In this document: piece by piece, positions 54,050 through 63,487 of the stretch
Numbering within the stretch: position 1 is the stretch's first letter
Layout: each line of letters starts with the position of its first letter
NCBI RefSeq assembly: GCF_019634775.1
Contig: NZ_JAHCAS010000003.1
Location: 177,229 to 241,228 of the forward strand
Length of the DNA: 64,000 nucleotides
Reading direction: 5' to 3'
Source: Dokdonella sp.
GTDB taxonomy: Bacteria; Pseudomonadota; Gammaproteobacteria; Xanthomonadales; Rhodanobacteraceae
Position numbers and translations under genes: made by a program
Notes under the pieces: model-generated
Seen by the model: the letters and a program-made list of their open reading frames with translations, nothing else
What the model was told of the DNA's origin: nothing
The model's database searches: none

Positions 54050-55422
54050 GCCAAGACCGCTTCTTGAGCAGCGGCATCGCTCGCAGCGCCCCTGCATGCC
54101 TGCGCAGACGGCCCACGCGAGAAGCACCCATCGAGACTGCCGCAAGCAGGCAGGATGAGCTTACGTCGCTGCAGGCAGAACGGCAGCACCCACAACCGCA
54201 GTCCTGACGATTTCGCAAACTCGAACACTGGCAGTGCCTTGTGCAAGGCATCCGTTTTTGGGTAGATCAGCACCACGTCCCCCTGGCCGTCGAGGTAGTT
54301 CTGGCCATAGGCGTGGAGTTGGTAGAAGTCGCCCTGATCCAGGCCGTATTTGTCTGAACCCGTCGCCTGCTGGCCATCGATCAGCTTCCACTTGGTATCC
54401 AGCACCAGACGATTGGCCTTCACCGCCTGCACCAGCAGATCGGGTTTCAGGCGGAACCAGTTCTGTTCGAGGTGCCTGACCAAGGAAAGGCTGCGGGCCT
54501 GCGTGCGCAGCGTAAAGCCCTGCCGAATTTGCCGTGCAAGGTGCTTGGCGACGAAGGACTCGAACACCGCCTCCATCGGAAACAGCAGAGACGGCGCTTG
54601 ATGACCGCCCCCGCCCGTGAGCGGTGATTGATCTTCAAGGATCAACCGAGCCCACGCCAACGCCCCTTCGTAATGCGCCATGCCTCGATCCAGGCGCACG
54701 CGCTGAAAGTCCGTGGCGGGGTGTTCCGATGCCGGCACGTCGGCAAACACGAAACACAGCTCGCGCGCCAGTTGCTGGTTGGCCTGCGAGGCTGTCCAGG
54801 TGAGCACTCGTTTGAGCGCCGCGTGCAGCAAACGGTTCTCCGGTCGGTTGGGCGAGAACTCATCGAACTCGGCAAAGAAACGGTCACGCCGACACAGGTT
54901 GTGCCGCAGGTGTGCCGCCATTTGCAGCTTGCCGCGCAGGGCAAACAGGTTGTCTTGCTGCGCCCTGTAATCGCTGCGCAGGCCCCGTTTGACGAGATGC
55001 TCAACAGCACGAAGGAATTCCGCGATGAACACTTCCAGCAAGGGCATGCGGGTAGCGAACAGCTTGGCGCTGTCGGTCTGGATGTGGCGAAAGCCGCCCA
55101 GGCAGCGCAGCATTTCGATCAGCAACTGACGCGCCTCGACATCGCCCCCGCCAATGGCTTTGCCGACTTTGGGCAGCACTTCGATCTGGTAGCCGTCCGG
55201 GGCCCGTATCACCCCGACGAAGTTGGTCACCTGTACGGCGCGTCGCCCACGTCGCTGGGTCAAGCGCAACCAGGGCGTTTCACCCACCTCGGCCAGACGC
55301 AGCGCCTGCGCTTCCAGCCAGGCAAACACCTGCGGCGGCACCGTGCGCAGTCCCGCGCCATCGGTGACACCGGCGGCGGCAGCCACCAGCGCCTCGAATT
55401 CGTAGATCGGGGCGTGCGCCAT
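54046..55422 (-). CDS. mcrC: McrC-family nuclease subunit
   Basis: A 458-residue McrBC component. The N-terminal McrC domain carries YQIEVLPKVGKA, FRHIQTDSAKL and LEVFIAEFLRAVEHLVKRGL. The C-terminal PD-(D/E)xK nuclease has RLKPDLLVQ and RLVLDTKWK (Asp, Asp-x-Lys). In McrBC systems McrC joins the McrB GTPase ring and cleaves DNA. It follows mcrB with a 9-bp gap and is intact, but its motor subunit is split by an insertion sequence. Confidence 0.92.
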   Translation of the reverse strand: MAHAPIYEFEALVAAAAGVTDGAGLRTVPPQVFAWLEAQALRLAEVGETPWLRLTQRRGRRAVQVTNFVGVIRAPDGYQIEVLPKVGKAIGGGDVEARQLLIEMLRCLGGFRHIQTDSAKLFATRMPLLEVFIAEFLRAVEHLVKRGLRSDYRAQQDNLFALRGKLQMAAHLRHNLCRRDRFFAEFDEFSPNRPENRLLHAALKRVLTWTASQANQQLARELCFVFADVPASEHPATDFQRVRLDRGMAHYEGALAWARLILEDQSPLTGGGGHQAPSLLFPMEAVFESFVAKHLARQIRQGFTLRTQARSLSLVRHLEQNWFRLKPDLLVQAVKANRLVLDTKWKLIDGQQATGSDKYGLDQGDFYQLHAYGQNYLDGQGDVVLIYPKTDALHKALPVFEFAKSSGLRLWVLPFCLQRRKLILPACGSLDGCFSRGPSAQACRGAASDAAAQEAVLA

Positions 55423-57147
55423 GCGTCCCCCTCAAGCCAAGGACTGATAGATGCCGAGGTAGGCGGCCGGGTTGGCGAATGCCGAGGGCTGGGGTTGATG
55501 GCGGCGCTGGGTGGTGTAGCTGTCCAGGCCGTGATCGTCGCCAAACAGGTCATTCAATGCCTGCTCGTGGGCATCGCTCTCGGTGATGAACTGGGCGGCA
55601 TCGGGCTTCTGGTTGTCGCCCAGTACCAGCCGAATCTTGCGCCAGTCCTCGAAGAAGTATTCCTCCAACAAGGGCAACACGCGATTGCGAAAGGTATCGG
55701 CCAGGGCCCCGAACCGCTGCGCGCCATCCGTCGTGCTCCACAGGTGGGTGAAGTAGGCGTGGCCGATGCAGTGGTCGCGGTCGTACAAGGCCTCGATGCG
55801 TTCGTTGATGCGCTCCAGCATCCGGCGTACGTCGATCTCTCCAGCGTCCGTGGTCACTACCAAGCCGGCCAGCGGCGCGCTGTGCGGCTCATCGGGTACT
55901 TTCACGGCGCGCGTGTCAGGCAGCAGCGACACGAAATCAAAACGGCGGCGCAGCGCCGTATCCAGCAACGCCAGCGAACGATCCGCCGTGTTCATCGTGC
56001 CGATGATGTCCACATTGGCAGGCACCGAAAATCTCTCGCCCGAATAGGCCAACGTCAGTTCAATAGGCGGCTTGCTGCCATCCTGCGGGTCGCGCTTGTC
56101 CGGTTCGATCAGAGTGATCAGCTCGCCGAAGATCTTGCTGATATTGCCCCGGTTGATTTCGTCGATGACCATGGCAAAGCGCTGGTCGGGCGCCTGCCGG
56201 GCCCTACGGCACAGCTCCTTGAACGCGCCGGGGCGAATTTCGTATTCCACTTCGCCTGCCTCGGCGTCGCCATTCAGCACGGGGCGCAAGCCCTCGACGA
56301 ACTCCTCGTAGCCGTAGGACTGGTGAAAGGTCACGAAGCTGTAGCGCTGCACCGTGGCGGTGTCCTGCTGGCCTGCCTTGAGCTGATCGACCAAGCTGAT
56401 CAAGTCGGCGCAGGCATCCTGCCAGTCACCCTCGAGATGCCAGATGGAGTCGTTCTGCTTGTCGAAGATGGCGGGAGCTGTGCGCCGCTTGTATTTGACG
56501 GTCTTCGACTCTTCTACGGTATGCGACTGCAAGTTGGCCCACACGGCTGCCCTGATGTTTCGGCTACTGCTGCGAGCCGCCACGGCTTTGACGAAGCGGT
56601 GCTCCAGAAGCTGGCTAACCGATGCACGCTTGCCCAAGTCATACAGCGCCGCCGCTACAGCTTCCCACCACGTCAGCGCAGCAATCCTTTCTGCAATGAT
56701 CTGCGTGCGCCACTCTTCGATTGACACTGACGAGGCCTGGGTTTCGTAATCGCGCTTGAGCAGCTGCATCAGCGTGTAGGTTTTGCCGGTGCCGGGCGGG
56801 CCGTAGTAAATGCGGTTGAAGCAGGTGGCGTTGCGCTTGTTGCCCGTGCCCGGTGTAGCGACCTGCGGCGGTGCCGCGCCATCGCCCAGGCTGGCCGCCT
56901 CTATCGGCTCACCGGCCAGCGCGGCCAATTCGGCCAGATCGGTGCCGAAAAAAGGCTTGAGCAAGGTGGATTCGAATTCCGGCAGATCGTGTGGTGGAAC
57001 CAGCTTGAAGGTGGAGCGGTAGTTGGGTGTCCATCCCTTCTGACCACCCTGGTAGCCGCCTTGCTTGGTACTCTGCATGAGCACTCGATAACGGCGCTGA
57101 ACCGCCCCGGGAAACGTGGAGGCTCCAACTCTTGAGAGAATGGAGCC

Positions 57148-57471
57148 ATGAACAAGTCGAAGAAGTTTTCCCCTGAGGTCCGCGAGCGTGCAGTCCGGAT
57201 GGTGCTGGAGCATCGCGGGGAGTACCCGTCGCTGTGGACGGCCGTGGCGTCGATCGCCCCCAAGATCGGCTGTGTGCCGCAGACGCTGCTGACGTGGGTG
57301 AAGCAGCACGAGGTCGATGCGGGGACGCGCGATGGCGTGACGACCGCGGACGCCAAGCGGATGAAGGAACTGGAGCGCGAGATCAAGGAACTGCGCCGGG
57401 CCAATGAGATCCTGAAGCTGGCGAGTGCTTTTTTCGCCCAGGCGGAGCTCGACCGCCGGCTGAAGCCCTGA
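57148..57471 (+). CDS. IS3-family transposase OrfA (HTH)
   Basis: A 107-residue DNA-binding protein, [20 protein letters not shown], with [15 protein letters not shown] as helix-turn-helix and a leucine-rich [16 protein letters not shown] zipper. A run of six T at 57429-57434 (GCTTTTTTCG) lies near its end; shifting back one base there enters the open orfB frame, as in IS3-family programmed -1 frameshifting. Confidence 0.92.
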   Translation: MNKSKKFSPEVRERAVRMVLEHRGEYPSLWTAVASIAPKIGCVPQTLLTWVKQHEVDAGTRDGVTTADAKRMKELEREIKELRRANEILKLASAFFAQAELDRRLKP

Positions 57472-57527
57472 GGACGTTTGTCGCCACGCACCGGAGCACG
57501 TTCGGGGTCGAGCCGATCTGCAGGGCC

Positions 57528-58379
57528 TTGCAGATCGCCCCGTCCGGCTACCGGCGACACGCGGCCCGCCATCGCGAGCCTGAGCGACGCCCGGCGAGGG
57601 CGAAGCGCGACGAGGCCCTGATTCCGGAGATCCACCGGGTATGGCGGGCCAACCTGCAGGTCTATGGCACCAACAAAGTGTGGCGACAGCTCGGCCGTGA
57701 GGGCATCACGGTGGCTCGATGCACGGTCGAGCGACTGATGCGCCAGCAGGGCCTGCGCGGCGTGATGCGCGGAAAAGCGGTGCGAACGACGATCAGTGAT
57801 CGCAACGTGCCGTGCCCACAGGACAAGGTGAACCGGCAGTTCCGCGCCGAACGGCCGAACCAGCTGTGGGTGTCGGACTTCACCTACGTTTCGACCTGGC
57901 AGGGCTGGCTGTACGTGGCCTTCGTCATCGACGTGTTCGCCCGCCGCATCGTGGGCTGGCGGGTCAGCGACTCGATGCGGACGGACTTCGTACTCGATGC
58001 GCTGGAGCAGGCGCTGTACGCACGCCAGCCGGAGCGTGACGGCACGCTGATCCATCACAGCGATCGGGGTTCGCAGTACGTGTCGATTCGCTACAGCGAG
58101 CGGCTCGCCGAAGCGGGCATCGAGCCGTCCGTTGGCAGCCGAGGAGACAGCTATGACAACGCGCTGGCCGAGACCATCAACGGGCTCTACAAGGCCGAAC
58201 TGATCCACCGCCGTGGCCCCTGGAAGACGAAGGCGGCGGTGGAACTGGCGACGCTGGAATGGGTGTCGTGGTTCAACACCCAACGCCTCCTCGGATCGAT
58301 CGGCTATATCCCGCCGGCCGAGGCTGAGGCAAACTACTACCGGCGACTCGCAGAAGCCAAGGTCGCTGAAACCGTGTGA
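57528..58379 (+). CDS. IS3-family transposase OrfB (DDE integrase core)
   Basis: A 283-residue ORF from the first ATG; the true protein is probably made as OrfAB by -1 frameshift, because the frame is open upstream to the T6 run and reads TFVATHRSTFGVEPICRALQ there. The rve core has VSDFTYVSTWQGWLYVAFVID (first Asp), IHHSDRGSQY (second Asp) and SYDNALAETINGLYKAE (Glu), so all DDE residues are present. The gene is intact. Confidence 0.92.
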   Translation: MQIAPSGYRRHAARHREPERRPARAKRDEALIPEIHRVWRANLQVYGTNKVWRQLGREGITVARCTVERLMRQQGLRGVMRGKAVRTTISDRNVPCPQDKVNRQFRAERPNQLWVSDFTYVSTWQGWLYVAFVIDVFARRIVGWRVSDSMRTDFVLDALEQALYARQPERDGTLIHHSDRGSQYVSIRYSERLAEAGIEPSVGSRGDSYDNALAETINGLYKAELIHRRGPWKTKAAVELATLEWVSWFNTQRLLGSIGYIPPAEAEANYYRRLAEAKVAETV

Positions 58380-59257
58380 CTTAAACCAAACAGCCTCCAC
58401 GAAAGCCGGGGCGGTTCAGCGCTGCAGCCAACCGTCACCCTTGGCACAGGGCTCCGGCGCCGAGATGAACTGGCCCACCAGTGGCAGGCTGTCGTTGCCA
58501 TGACAGAGATAAAACAGATCCCCCACTGGCGCTTCCTGAAAATCCTTGCCCTGTCCCTTGGCAGTCTCACCGTGCATCACGCCTAGATCGGCCTGCAGGT
58601 AGTGCTTGCGTTCATCGGCAGAAAAGTCATTCAGGCCGTGCGAGAGCTTCCAGATCGCCAGATTCTTCTGGCTCCAGGCCTCCCACACCTGCCGGCCGAA
58701 TTCCAGAATGCCCAGCCCCTCGGGTCGCTGGGCCAACGCGGCCTTCTGCAACGCGGCCATCGTCTGGCTGGCCGTGCCGCCCGTGAACACCGCCAGCGGC
58801 GCACGCTTGAAGATGTCCACGATCACCGGCGCCTGCCGGTTTTGGTAGTGGAAGGCGATCTTCCACTTGGTGGCCTCGCCCAAGTGATCGAAAGCCTCGA
58901 TGCCGTCCAGGTCGCCGTTCGCAGCCAAGGCCGCGACCTGCACAACATAGCCGCGCACATTCTCAAAGGCTTCTTCGGCCGTGGCACCCAGTGAAGAGTA
59001 CCAGCCGTGGGCATCGGAGTAGCTGCGGTTATCCGCACTCTCGCGTGCTTCAAGATTTTTTCGCGAGAACACGCCGAACTTGAATGCCGAGCCGCCCCAG
59101 ATGCTGCCCAACTCGTCCAGACGCGATTCGATCCAGTAGGTGAAGCTGTCCTTCGATCCCGCCTGGCTGTAGTCGTCCAGGGTCATCGTGGCCAGACGGG
59201 AGGCGGGCCAGACGCTCAGGAATTCATCCCACAGGGCGTATTGCTTTTGGAAGTCGC

Positions 59258-60529
59258 TCATGCGCTCGGCTCCTCCGTGGCGGTGAACAGGGCGGCCTCG
59301 AAGGTGGCCCAGGCGGATTGGCGCAGGGTGGCGGCTTCGGTGCGTTTGTTGGCAGCATCTGCACGTGATGCACCGATGTCATCAACGAGTCGCTGTTGCT
59401 CAATCAGATCAGGCAAGGGAAATCGAATGTCCAGCAGTGCTGGTTTCGATATGTTTTTCATCGTTGGTGAAGTACCCGTCAAGCGAGATTCAATGTGCTC
59501 CCGCACGACACGTAACTTCATCGCTTCCGCCAAGAAGCGCGGCAGCAATGGACTATTGGGGCGGAAGCGAACTCGGAAAATCTTGTCACACAACAGCAGC
59601 CGGGGTGGCGTTGCTTCAACGTGGGCACACGCACCAACGTAGCGGACGACATTCGCACGGCTGATCAGCACGTCACCTGCCTTGACTTCGTATTCAGGAC
59701 GAGGCTTCAGATTCGCGGGCAACTCCTTGTTCTCGACCGCGTCGAAGGTGCCAAACGACACAGCACCGAGCTTGAGTACCCCCCACTTACCTTCACCGGC
59801 AGGATGGTCATGACACTTGGGGCTCCAGCCGTTTTCAAGATCAACCACCAAATCGCCAAGGCGAGTCAGCGGCCAAGAGTGCTGCTGGTCTGGCCCACTG
59901 ACCGCATTCCGCAAAATGCTCTCGTGACTCCACCGCTCCACATCCTTGAACCGCGCCACGAACACCGGACGATCCGGCAAGGGCGGCGGCGGGGCCACGC
60001 CCAGCGCGGTTTCAAATGCCTTCCATCCGGCGCGCTCGATGGCGTCGGCTTCCTGCTCCAGTTGGTCGGCGCGGTGGAGTGCCTCGGTGTAGGCATTGAT
60101 CAGTGCATCCTGTTCCTCCAGCCCAGGCAGCGGGATTTCAAGGCTCAGAAAACCCTCTGGCGTGACCCGTTTGCGGCCACTGGTGCCGGAAGCCTTGCGT
60201 TGCAGATCGGCCCGGAAGTGTTCGGCGCGCAGCAGGTGATGCAGAAAATCGGCACGCAGCTTGTCGGCATTGGGCGTGAATACCGGGTACTCGCTGGTGA
60301 CGACCGCTTTCGGGATGCTGTCGGGAATCAGGCCCACCGCACCGTTGCGGGCATCGATCTTCGAGAACGCGAGATCGCCGGGGTAGGCGGCGAACATCGC
60401 GCCCTTGAACACTTCGGTGCGTTCACGGGGTAGCACCTCGCCCGAGAACTTGATGGTGATGGCTTGCCAGTCGCCCAACGCGCCATGGACGCGCACCGGT
60501 TCGCTGCGCTGCACGAGCACATCACTCAA
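59258..60529 (-). CDS. hsdS: restriction-modification specificity subunit (HsdS/BcgI-B type)
   Basis: A 423-residue specificity protein with two target-recognition domains each followed by a coiled-coil spacer: LEIPLPGLEEQDALINAYTE after the first, RFPLPDLIEQQRLVDDIGA after the second. The repeated IPLP/FPLP-x-x-EQ pattern is diagnostic. The start is uncertain: TTG 60529 is the only ordinary start codon seen, but the frame stays open and protein-like upstream (WREIERWIESAAAISRASGF) to about 60595 without a standard start. The stop overlaps the mcrB ATG by 4 bp. Confidence 0.88.
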   Translation of the reverse strand: MSDVLVQRSEPVRVHGALGDWQAITIKFSGEVLPRERTEVFKGAMFAAYPGDLAFSKIDARNGAVGLIPDSIPKAVVTSEYPVFTPNADKLRADFLHHLLRAEHFRADLQRKASGTSGRKRVTPEGFLSLEIPLPGLEEQDALINAYTEALHRADQLEQEADAIERAGWKAFETALGVAPPPPLPDRPVFVARFKDVERWSHESILRNAVSGPDQQHSWPLTRLGDLVVDLENGWSPKCHDHPAGEGKWGVLKLGAVSFGTFDAVENKELPANLKPRPEYEVKAGDVLISRANVVRYVGACAHVEATPPRLLLCDKIFRVRFRPNSPLLPRFLAEAMKLRVVREHIESRLTGTSPTMKNISKPALLDIRFPLPDLIEQQRLVDDIGASRADAANKRTEAATLRQSAWATFEAALFTATEEPSA

Positions 60530-60609
60530 GGGGCGTAATGGAAAGCCGCTGGCCCGCGAGATCGCGGCGGCACTTTCAATCCAGCGCTCGATCTCCCTCC
60601 ACCGCCGGA

Positions 60610-63120
60610 TTACGCAGTGGAGGGCTCCGGAAAATTTGGCGTGGCCTCCGGCTGCGCGCCTTGCGCCAACCAGTGTTCAAACTCGCGGTAGGCCTTGAGC
60701 AGATCGGGCAGATCGCTGGCCACGCCCTCGCCGGTCTCGCCGGTGGAGGTGATGCCTACGGTCTTGGGCGCGGCAACGAACACCGGGTAGTCAAACAGTT
60801 CGCGCACACGCGTCCACAGGGCGGCGGTGTGGGCTTCGTCGATGGCCTTGTACCGGGCCTTCAGTTCCGACAGCAGGGCATCGCTGTGTTTTTGCACGCC
60901 CGCCAGCGCGACGGTTGCCTGCTTCTTGAGTTCGGCGACCGCCTTCTTGTGGTCCTTGGCGACTTCGCCCTGCCAAAACGGTTTGCCTTGCGTGGTGGGC
61001 ATGGCTTGCCGCGGGTAGGCCGGGGCTTCGCCACGCTGCCAGCGCGGCAGGGTGCGCTGTAGGCCGAGAGCGTCCAGGTTGGCCAGCAGGCGTGTGGCGT
61101 CATGATCCTCGCCGCTGGCGATGCGCGGGGCGTAGCTGCCGTGCGCGTCGTTACGTTGGGTATCGAAACCGGCGTCCAACTCGGTATGGGCCTGTGCCCA
61201 GACGGCTTCCCACTGCGCGGTTTCCGCCTTGGTGAATTTGCGCAGAAAGACCAGCGAAGCTTTGACGGTGGCGTTGCTGGATTTGAAAGTTTCTTCCGGC
61301 AGGCTGACCACGGCCAGCAGCTTGGCACGCCCTTCTGCCCAGCGGCGCAGCCAGGCCAGCGAAGGGTTGTTGAGGTTGCCGTCGGGCAGCACGATGCCCA
61401 TGCGCCCGCCGGGTTTGAGCAGGTTCAGGCAGCGTTCGACGAAGATCAGCTCGGTGGGCCGATTGTTCTTACCCTTGCCGATTTCGAACAGATCGAGGAT
61501 GGGTAAGCCGCACTGTGGGTCGCTATTCCGGCGTTTCTGGGTTGCCGCCAACAATAGTCGGTCATGACTATTTCGCCAGGCTGCTCCGTATCGGGTTTCG
61601 CATCGCTTGATGTATTCTTCATCGGTGGGCACCCGAGTTTCCGTGCTACCCCCCACACGCTGGTCTTCGCCGACATTGGAGCCGAATGGCGGATTGGTCA
61701 GCACGAGGTCGAAGCGGCCATTGAAGATGCCGTTGATGTCGAGCAGACCGTCGTGGTAATGAATGCCACCATGCCCGTCGCCGTGCATGATCATGTTCAT
61801 CTTGGCGGTACGGGCTGCGCGCGGCTCGGCGTCGGTGCCGTAGATGCACTGCCAGGCCAGCCGCCCCACTCGGGTGTCGATCGGCTTGTTGTCGTCGCCG
61901 CTGGGCAGTAGTTGATGGTTGAGGCGCGAGAAGGTTTCTTCGATCTGACGCTCCTCCTCGTCTTCGGGCAGGCCAAGCGCTTCGATGCGGGCGCGTTCTT
62001 TGTCCTTCTGGAGTTGAATGTTCGCCACAATCTGGGTACGGACGTGCTCGAAGGCGCGGATCAGAAAACCGCCGGAGCCCGATGCCGGATCGCAGATGAG
62101 CTCCGTTTCCTGCGGGTTGAGCAGGTCGACCATGAACTCCACGACCGGGCGTGGCGTGAAAAACTGGCCCAGTTCACCCCGGAAGGTGGTGCCGAGGAAT
62201 TTTTCGAAGGCCAGGCCCTTGATGTCGTCGCCGGTCTTGGACAGGTCAAAGCGCTCCAGTTGCTTGACAATTCGGCGGAAGGTTTCTTCCGAGATGTCGA
62301 GCTTGTCGGCGGCGGTGAACAAGTCGTCGGCGCGATAAAAGGCCTTGGTCTGATCGAACAGACCATCGTGCACGGCGGGGTCAGTGGGCAGGCGCACGCT
62401 GGCGCGGCGGTTCAGGTAGTCGATGGTAAAGGTGCCGTGCTGGCCGGAGCGTTCGACGTACATCTTGATGAAGAGGATCTTCGAGATGGTGTCGAAGGCC
62501 CGGCCCGGGTCCATCTTATGCACGTCGCGCAGGATGCTGTGGCAGACGAACAGCAGATCCTGGAATTCTTTGCGATTGAAAGCGCGCAGGCTGTCCAGCA
62601 CCTCTTTCAGTCGTTTGGCATCGCCCCAATCGGACGCCTTGGGAATTTCATTAATGGCAACGAACTCGCCCGGCGTGCGCGCCACCAGTTTGAAGACGGC
62701 GGTGTGGCGCTGGTTGGTGGCGACGAAGATTTCGCAGCCGGAGGCCACGGTGTAGGACGCGGCCTGGTAATAATCACGCTCCTGAATTTCGATAGTATCG
62801 GTCTTGCATTCGACGACAAGGACGGGGAAACGCTTGGCCGTGCGGTCGTCCACAGACTGCCAGATGACGATGTCAGCACGCGGGCTGCGATGGCCGTGCT
62901 GGGTGCGCTGCTCCTGATCCATCTGCTCCAGCGCGTAGCCGTAGTGCTCGACCAGCGTGCGAATGAATTTCTGGCGGACGATTTCCTCAGGCTTGGCGCT
63001 GGCGTCGCGCCATTCCTTGCGCAGGGGAATCCACAGCCAATGGCCTTCCTGGTGCAGCGCATCCGGCTCCGGCGGAAATGGCAGGCTGGGGGTGTGGGTA
63101 GGTTTCTTGGTCTTGGCCAT
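60610..63120 (-). CDS. nuclease-N6-adenine methyltransferase fusion (BcgI-A/HsdM-like)
   Basis: An 836-residue protein with two activities. N-terminal about 200 residues: HsdR_N/HSDR_N_2-like PD-(D/E)xK fold with Asp83 (RADIVIW) and Glu104-x-Lys106 (VVECK). Middle: HsdM-like helical domain and N6-adenine methylase with DPASGSGGFLIRAF (SAM binding) and LTNPPFGSN (catalytic NPPF). C-terminal coiled region. A fused nuclease and methylase beside a separate specificity gene is the layout of BcgI-like type IIB enzymes; no HsdR motor gene lies in the window. ATG 63120 is preferred; GTG 63132 is the alternative. Confidence 0.88.
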   Translation of the reverse strand: MAKTKKPTHTPSLPFPPEPDALHQEGHWLWIPLRKEWRDASAKPEEIVRQKFIRTLVEHYGYALEQMDQEQRTQHGHRSPRADIVIWQSVDDRTAKRFPVLVVECKTDTIEIQERDYYQAASYTVASGCEIFVATNQRHTAVFKLVARTPGEFVAINEIPKASDWGDAKRLKEVLDSLRAFNRKEFQDLLFVCHSILRDVHKMDPGRAFDTISKILFIKMYVERSGQHGTFTIDYLNRRASVRLPTDPAVHDGLFDQTKAFYRADDLFTAADKLDISEETFRRIVKQLERFDLSKTGDDIKGLAFEKFLGTTFRGELGQFFTPRPVVEFMVDLLNPQETELICDPASGSGGFLIRAFEHVRTQIVANIQLQKDKERARIEALGLPEDEEERQIEETFSRLNHQLLPSGDDNKPIDTRVGRLAWQCIYGTDAEPRAARTAKMNMIMHGDGHGGIHYHDGLLDINGIFNGRFDLVLTNPPFGSNVGEDQRVGGSTETRVPTDEEYIKRCETRYGAAWRNSHDRLLLAATQKRRNSDPQCGLPILDLFEIGKGKNNRPTELIFVERCLNLLKPGGRMGIVLPDGNLNNPSLAWLRRWAEGRAKLLAVVSLPEETFKSSNATVKASLVFLRKFTKAETAQWEAVWAQAHTELDAGFDTQRNDAHGSYAPRIASGEDHDATRLLANLDALGLQRTLPRWQRGEAPAYPRQAMPTTQGKPFWQGEVAKDHKKAVAELKKQATVALAGVQKHSDALLSELKARYKAIDEAHTAALWTRVRELFDYPVFVAAPKTVGITSTGETGEGVASDLPDLLKAYREFEHWLAQGAQPEATPNFPEPSTA

Positions 63121-63134
63121 GTCGTCGTTCACGT

Positions 63135-63326
63135 TCAATCCGGTTTCTTTTCCTCGTCGGCGCCACCCGCGCGCACCCAGTCGTCCACCTCCGTCACCTT
63201 GAACTTCCACAGCCGCCCGACGCGGTGTGCGGGCAGGCCCTTGCGGTCGATCCAGCGGTAGATCGAGTCACGCGTGACGCCCAAGTGTTCGGCGATCTGT
63301 TCGACGGATACCCAAGGTTCGGTCAC
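63135..63326 (-). CDS. small helix-turn-helix protein (excisionase/AlpA-like) leading the defence operon
   Basis: A 63-residue protein: TEPWVSVEQIAEHLGVTRDS followed by IYRWIDRKGLPAHRVGRLWK, a MerR/HTH_17-type winged helix. GTG 63326 is chosen because GGAG lies 7 bases upstream; ATG 63359 would add 11 residues. Such genes commonly precede type I-like restriction genes and may act as controllers or as part of the system. It ends 14 bp before the methylase fusion gene. Confidence 0.82.
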   Translation of the reverse strand: MTEPWVSVEQIAEHLGVTRDSIYRWIDRKGLPAHRVGRLWKFKVTEVDDWVRAGGADEEKKPD

Positions 63327-63487
63327 GGCATGCTCCAGAGGCAGGCAATTGGATGGCACAAAATCGCATCCAATCGCAAAGACGCCAATCTAACAGGGAA
63401 TCTCTGCGCGAACCACGAAACGCTTGGCTTTCGGGCCAAACAGCGCGTTCATCGAGCTCCACATCACCATCCTTGAAGGAGCACGCG

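Larger units (their letters stand above)
57098..58418 (+). mobile_element. complete IS3-family insertion sequence (1321 bp)
   Basis: Terminal inverted repeats: left TGAACCGCCCCGG-GAAA-CGTGGAGGCT (57098-57124) and right the same with CTTT in the middle (58392-58418), 23 of 27 matching. Ends are TG...CA. Target duplication GCGC is at 57094-57097 and 58419-58422. It contains orfA and orfB with intact DDE motifs and looks recently inserted and possibly active. Confidence 0.93.
55432..59261 (-). pseudogene. mcrB: McrB-family AAA+ GTPase, interrupted by an IS3-family element
   Basis: The N-terminal part runs from ATG 59261 to 58423 (MSDFQKQYALWDEFL, WYSSLGATAEEAFENVRGY, KWKIAFHYQNRQAPVIVDIFK in stretches). 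The C-terminal part from 57097 to 55432 contains Walker A YYGPPGTGKTYTL, Walker B FAMVIDEINRGNISKIFGEL, the McrB signature MNTADRSLALLDTALRRRF and an arginine-rich sensor. Deleting 57098-58422 (element plus one GCGC) gives 2505 bases, 834 residues plus stop, reading WLQRRYRVLMQSTK across the joint. In place, the left end of the element supplies TGA directly after WLQR. Re-initiation at Met 57076 could still give the AAA+ part alone. Confidence 0.9.

Noticed and set aside
54628..56724. 698-codon plus-strand frame opposite mcrC and mcrB
   Set aside because: Antisense shadow; the minus strand carries Walker motifs and nuclease residues.
55432..57309. Reading the McrB C-terminal frame upstream into the insertion element as one native 625-codon gene
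   Set aside because: The first about 70 codons lie inside the IS and have no McrB character; they are antisense to transposase orfA.
61912..63261. 449-codon plus-strand frame opposite the methylase fusion
   Set aside because: Antisense shadow of the nuclease-methylase gene; no recognisable domain.
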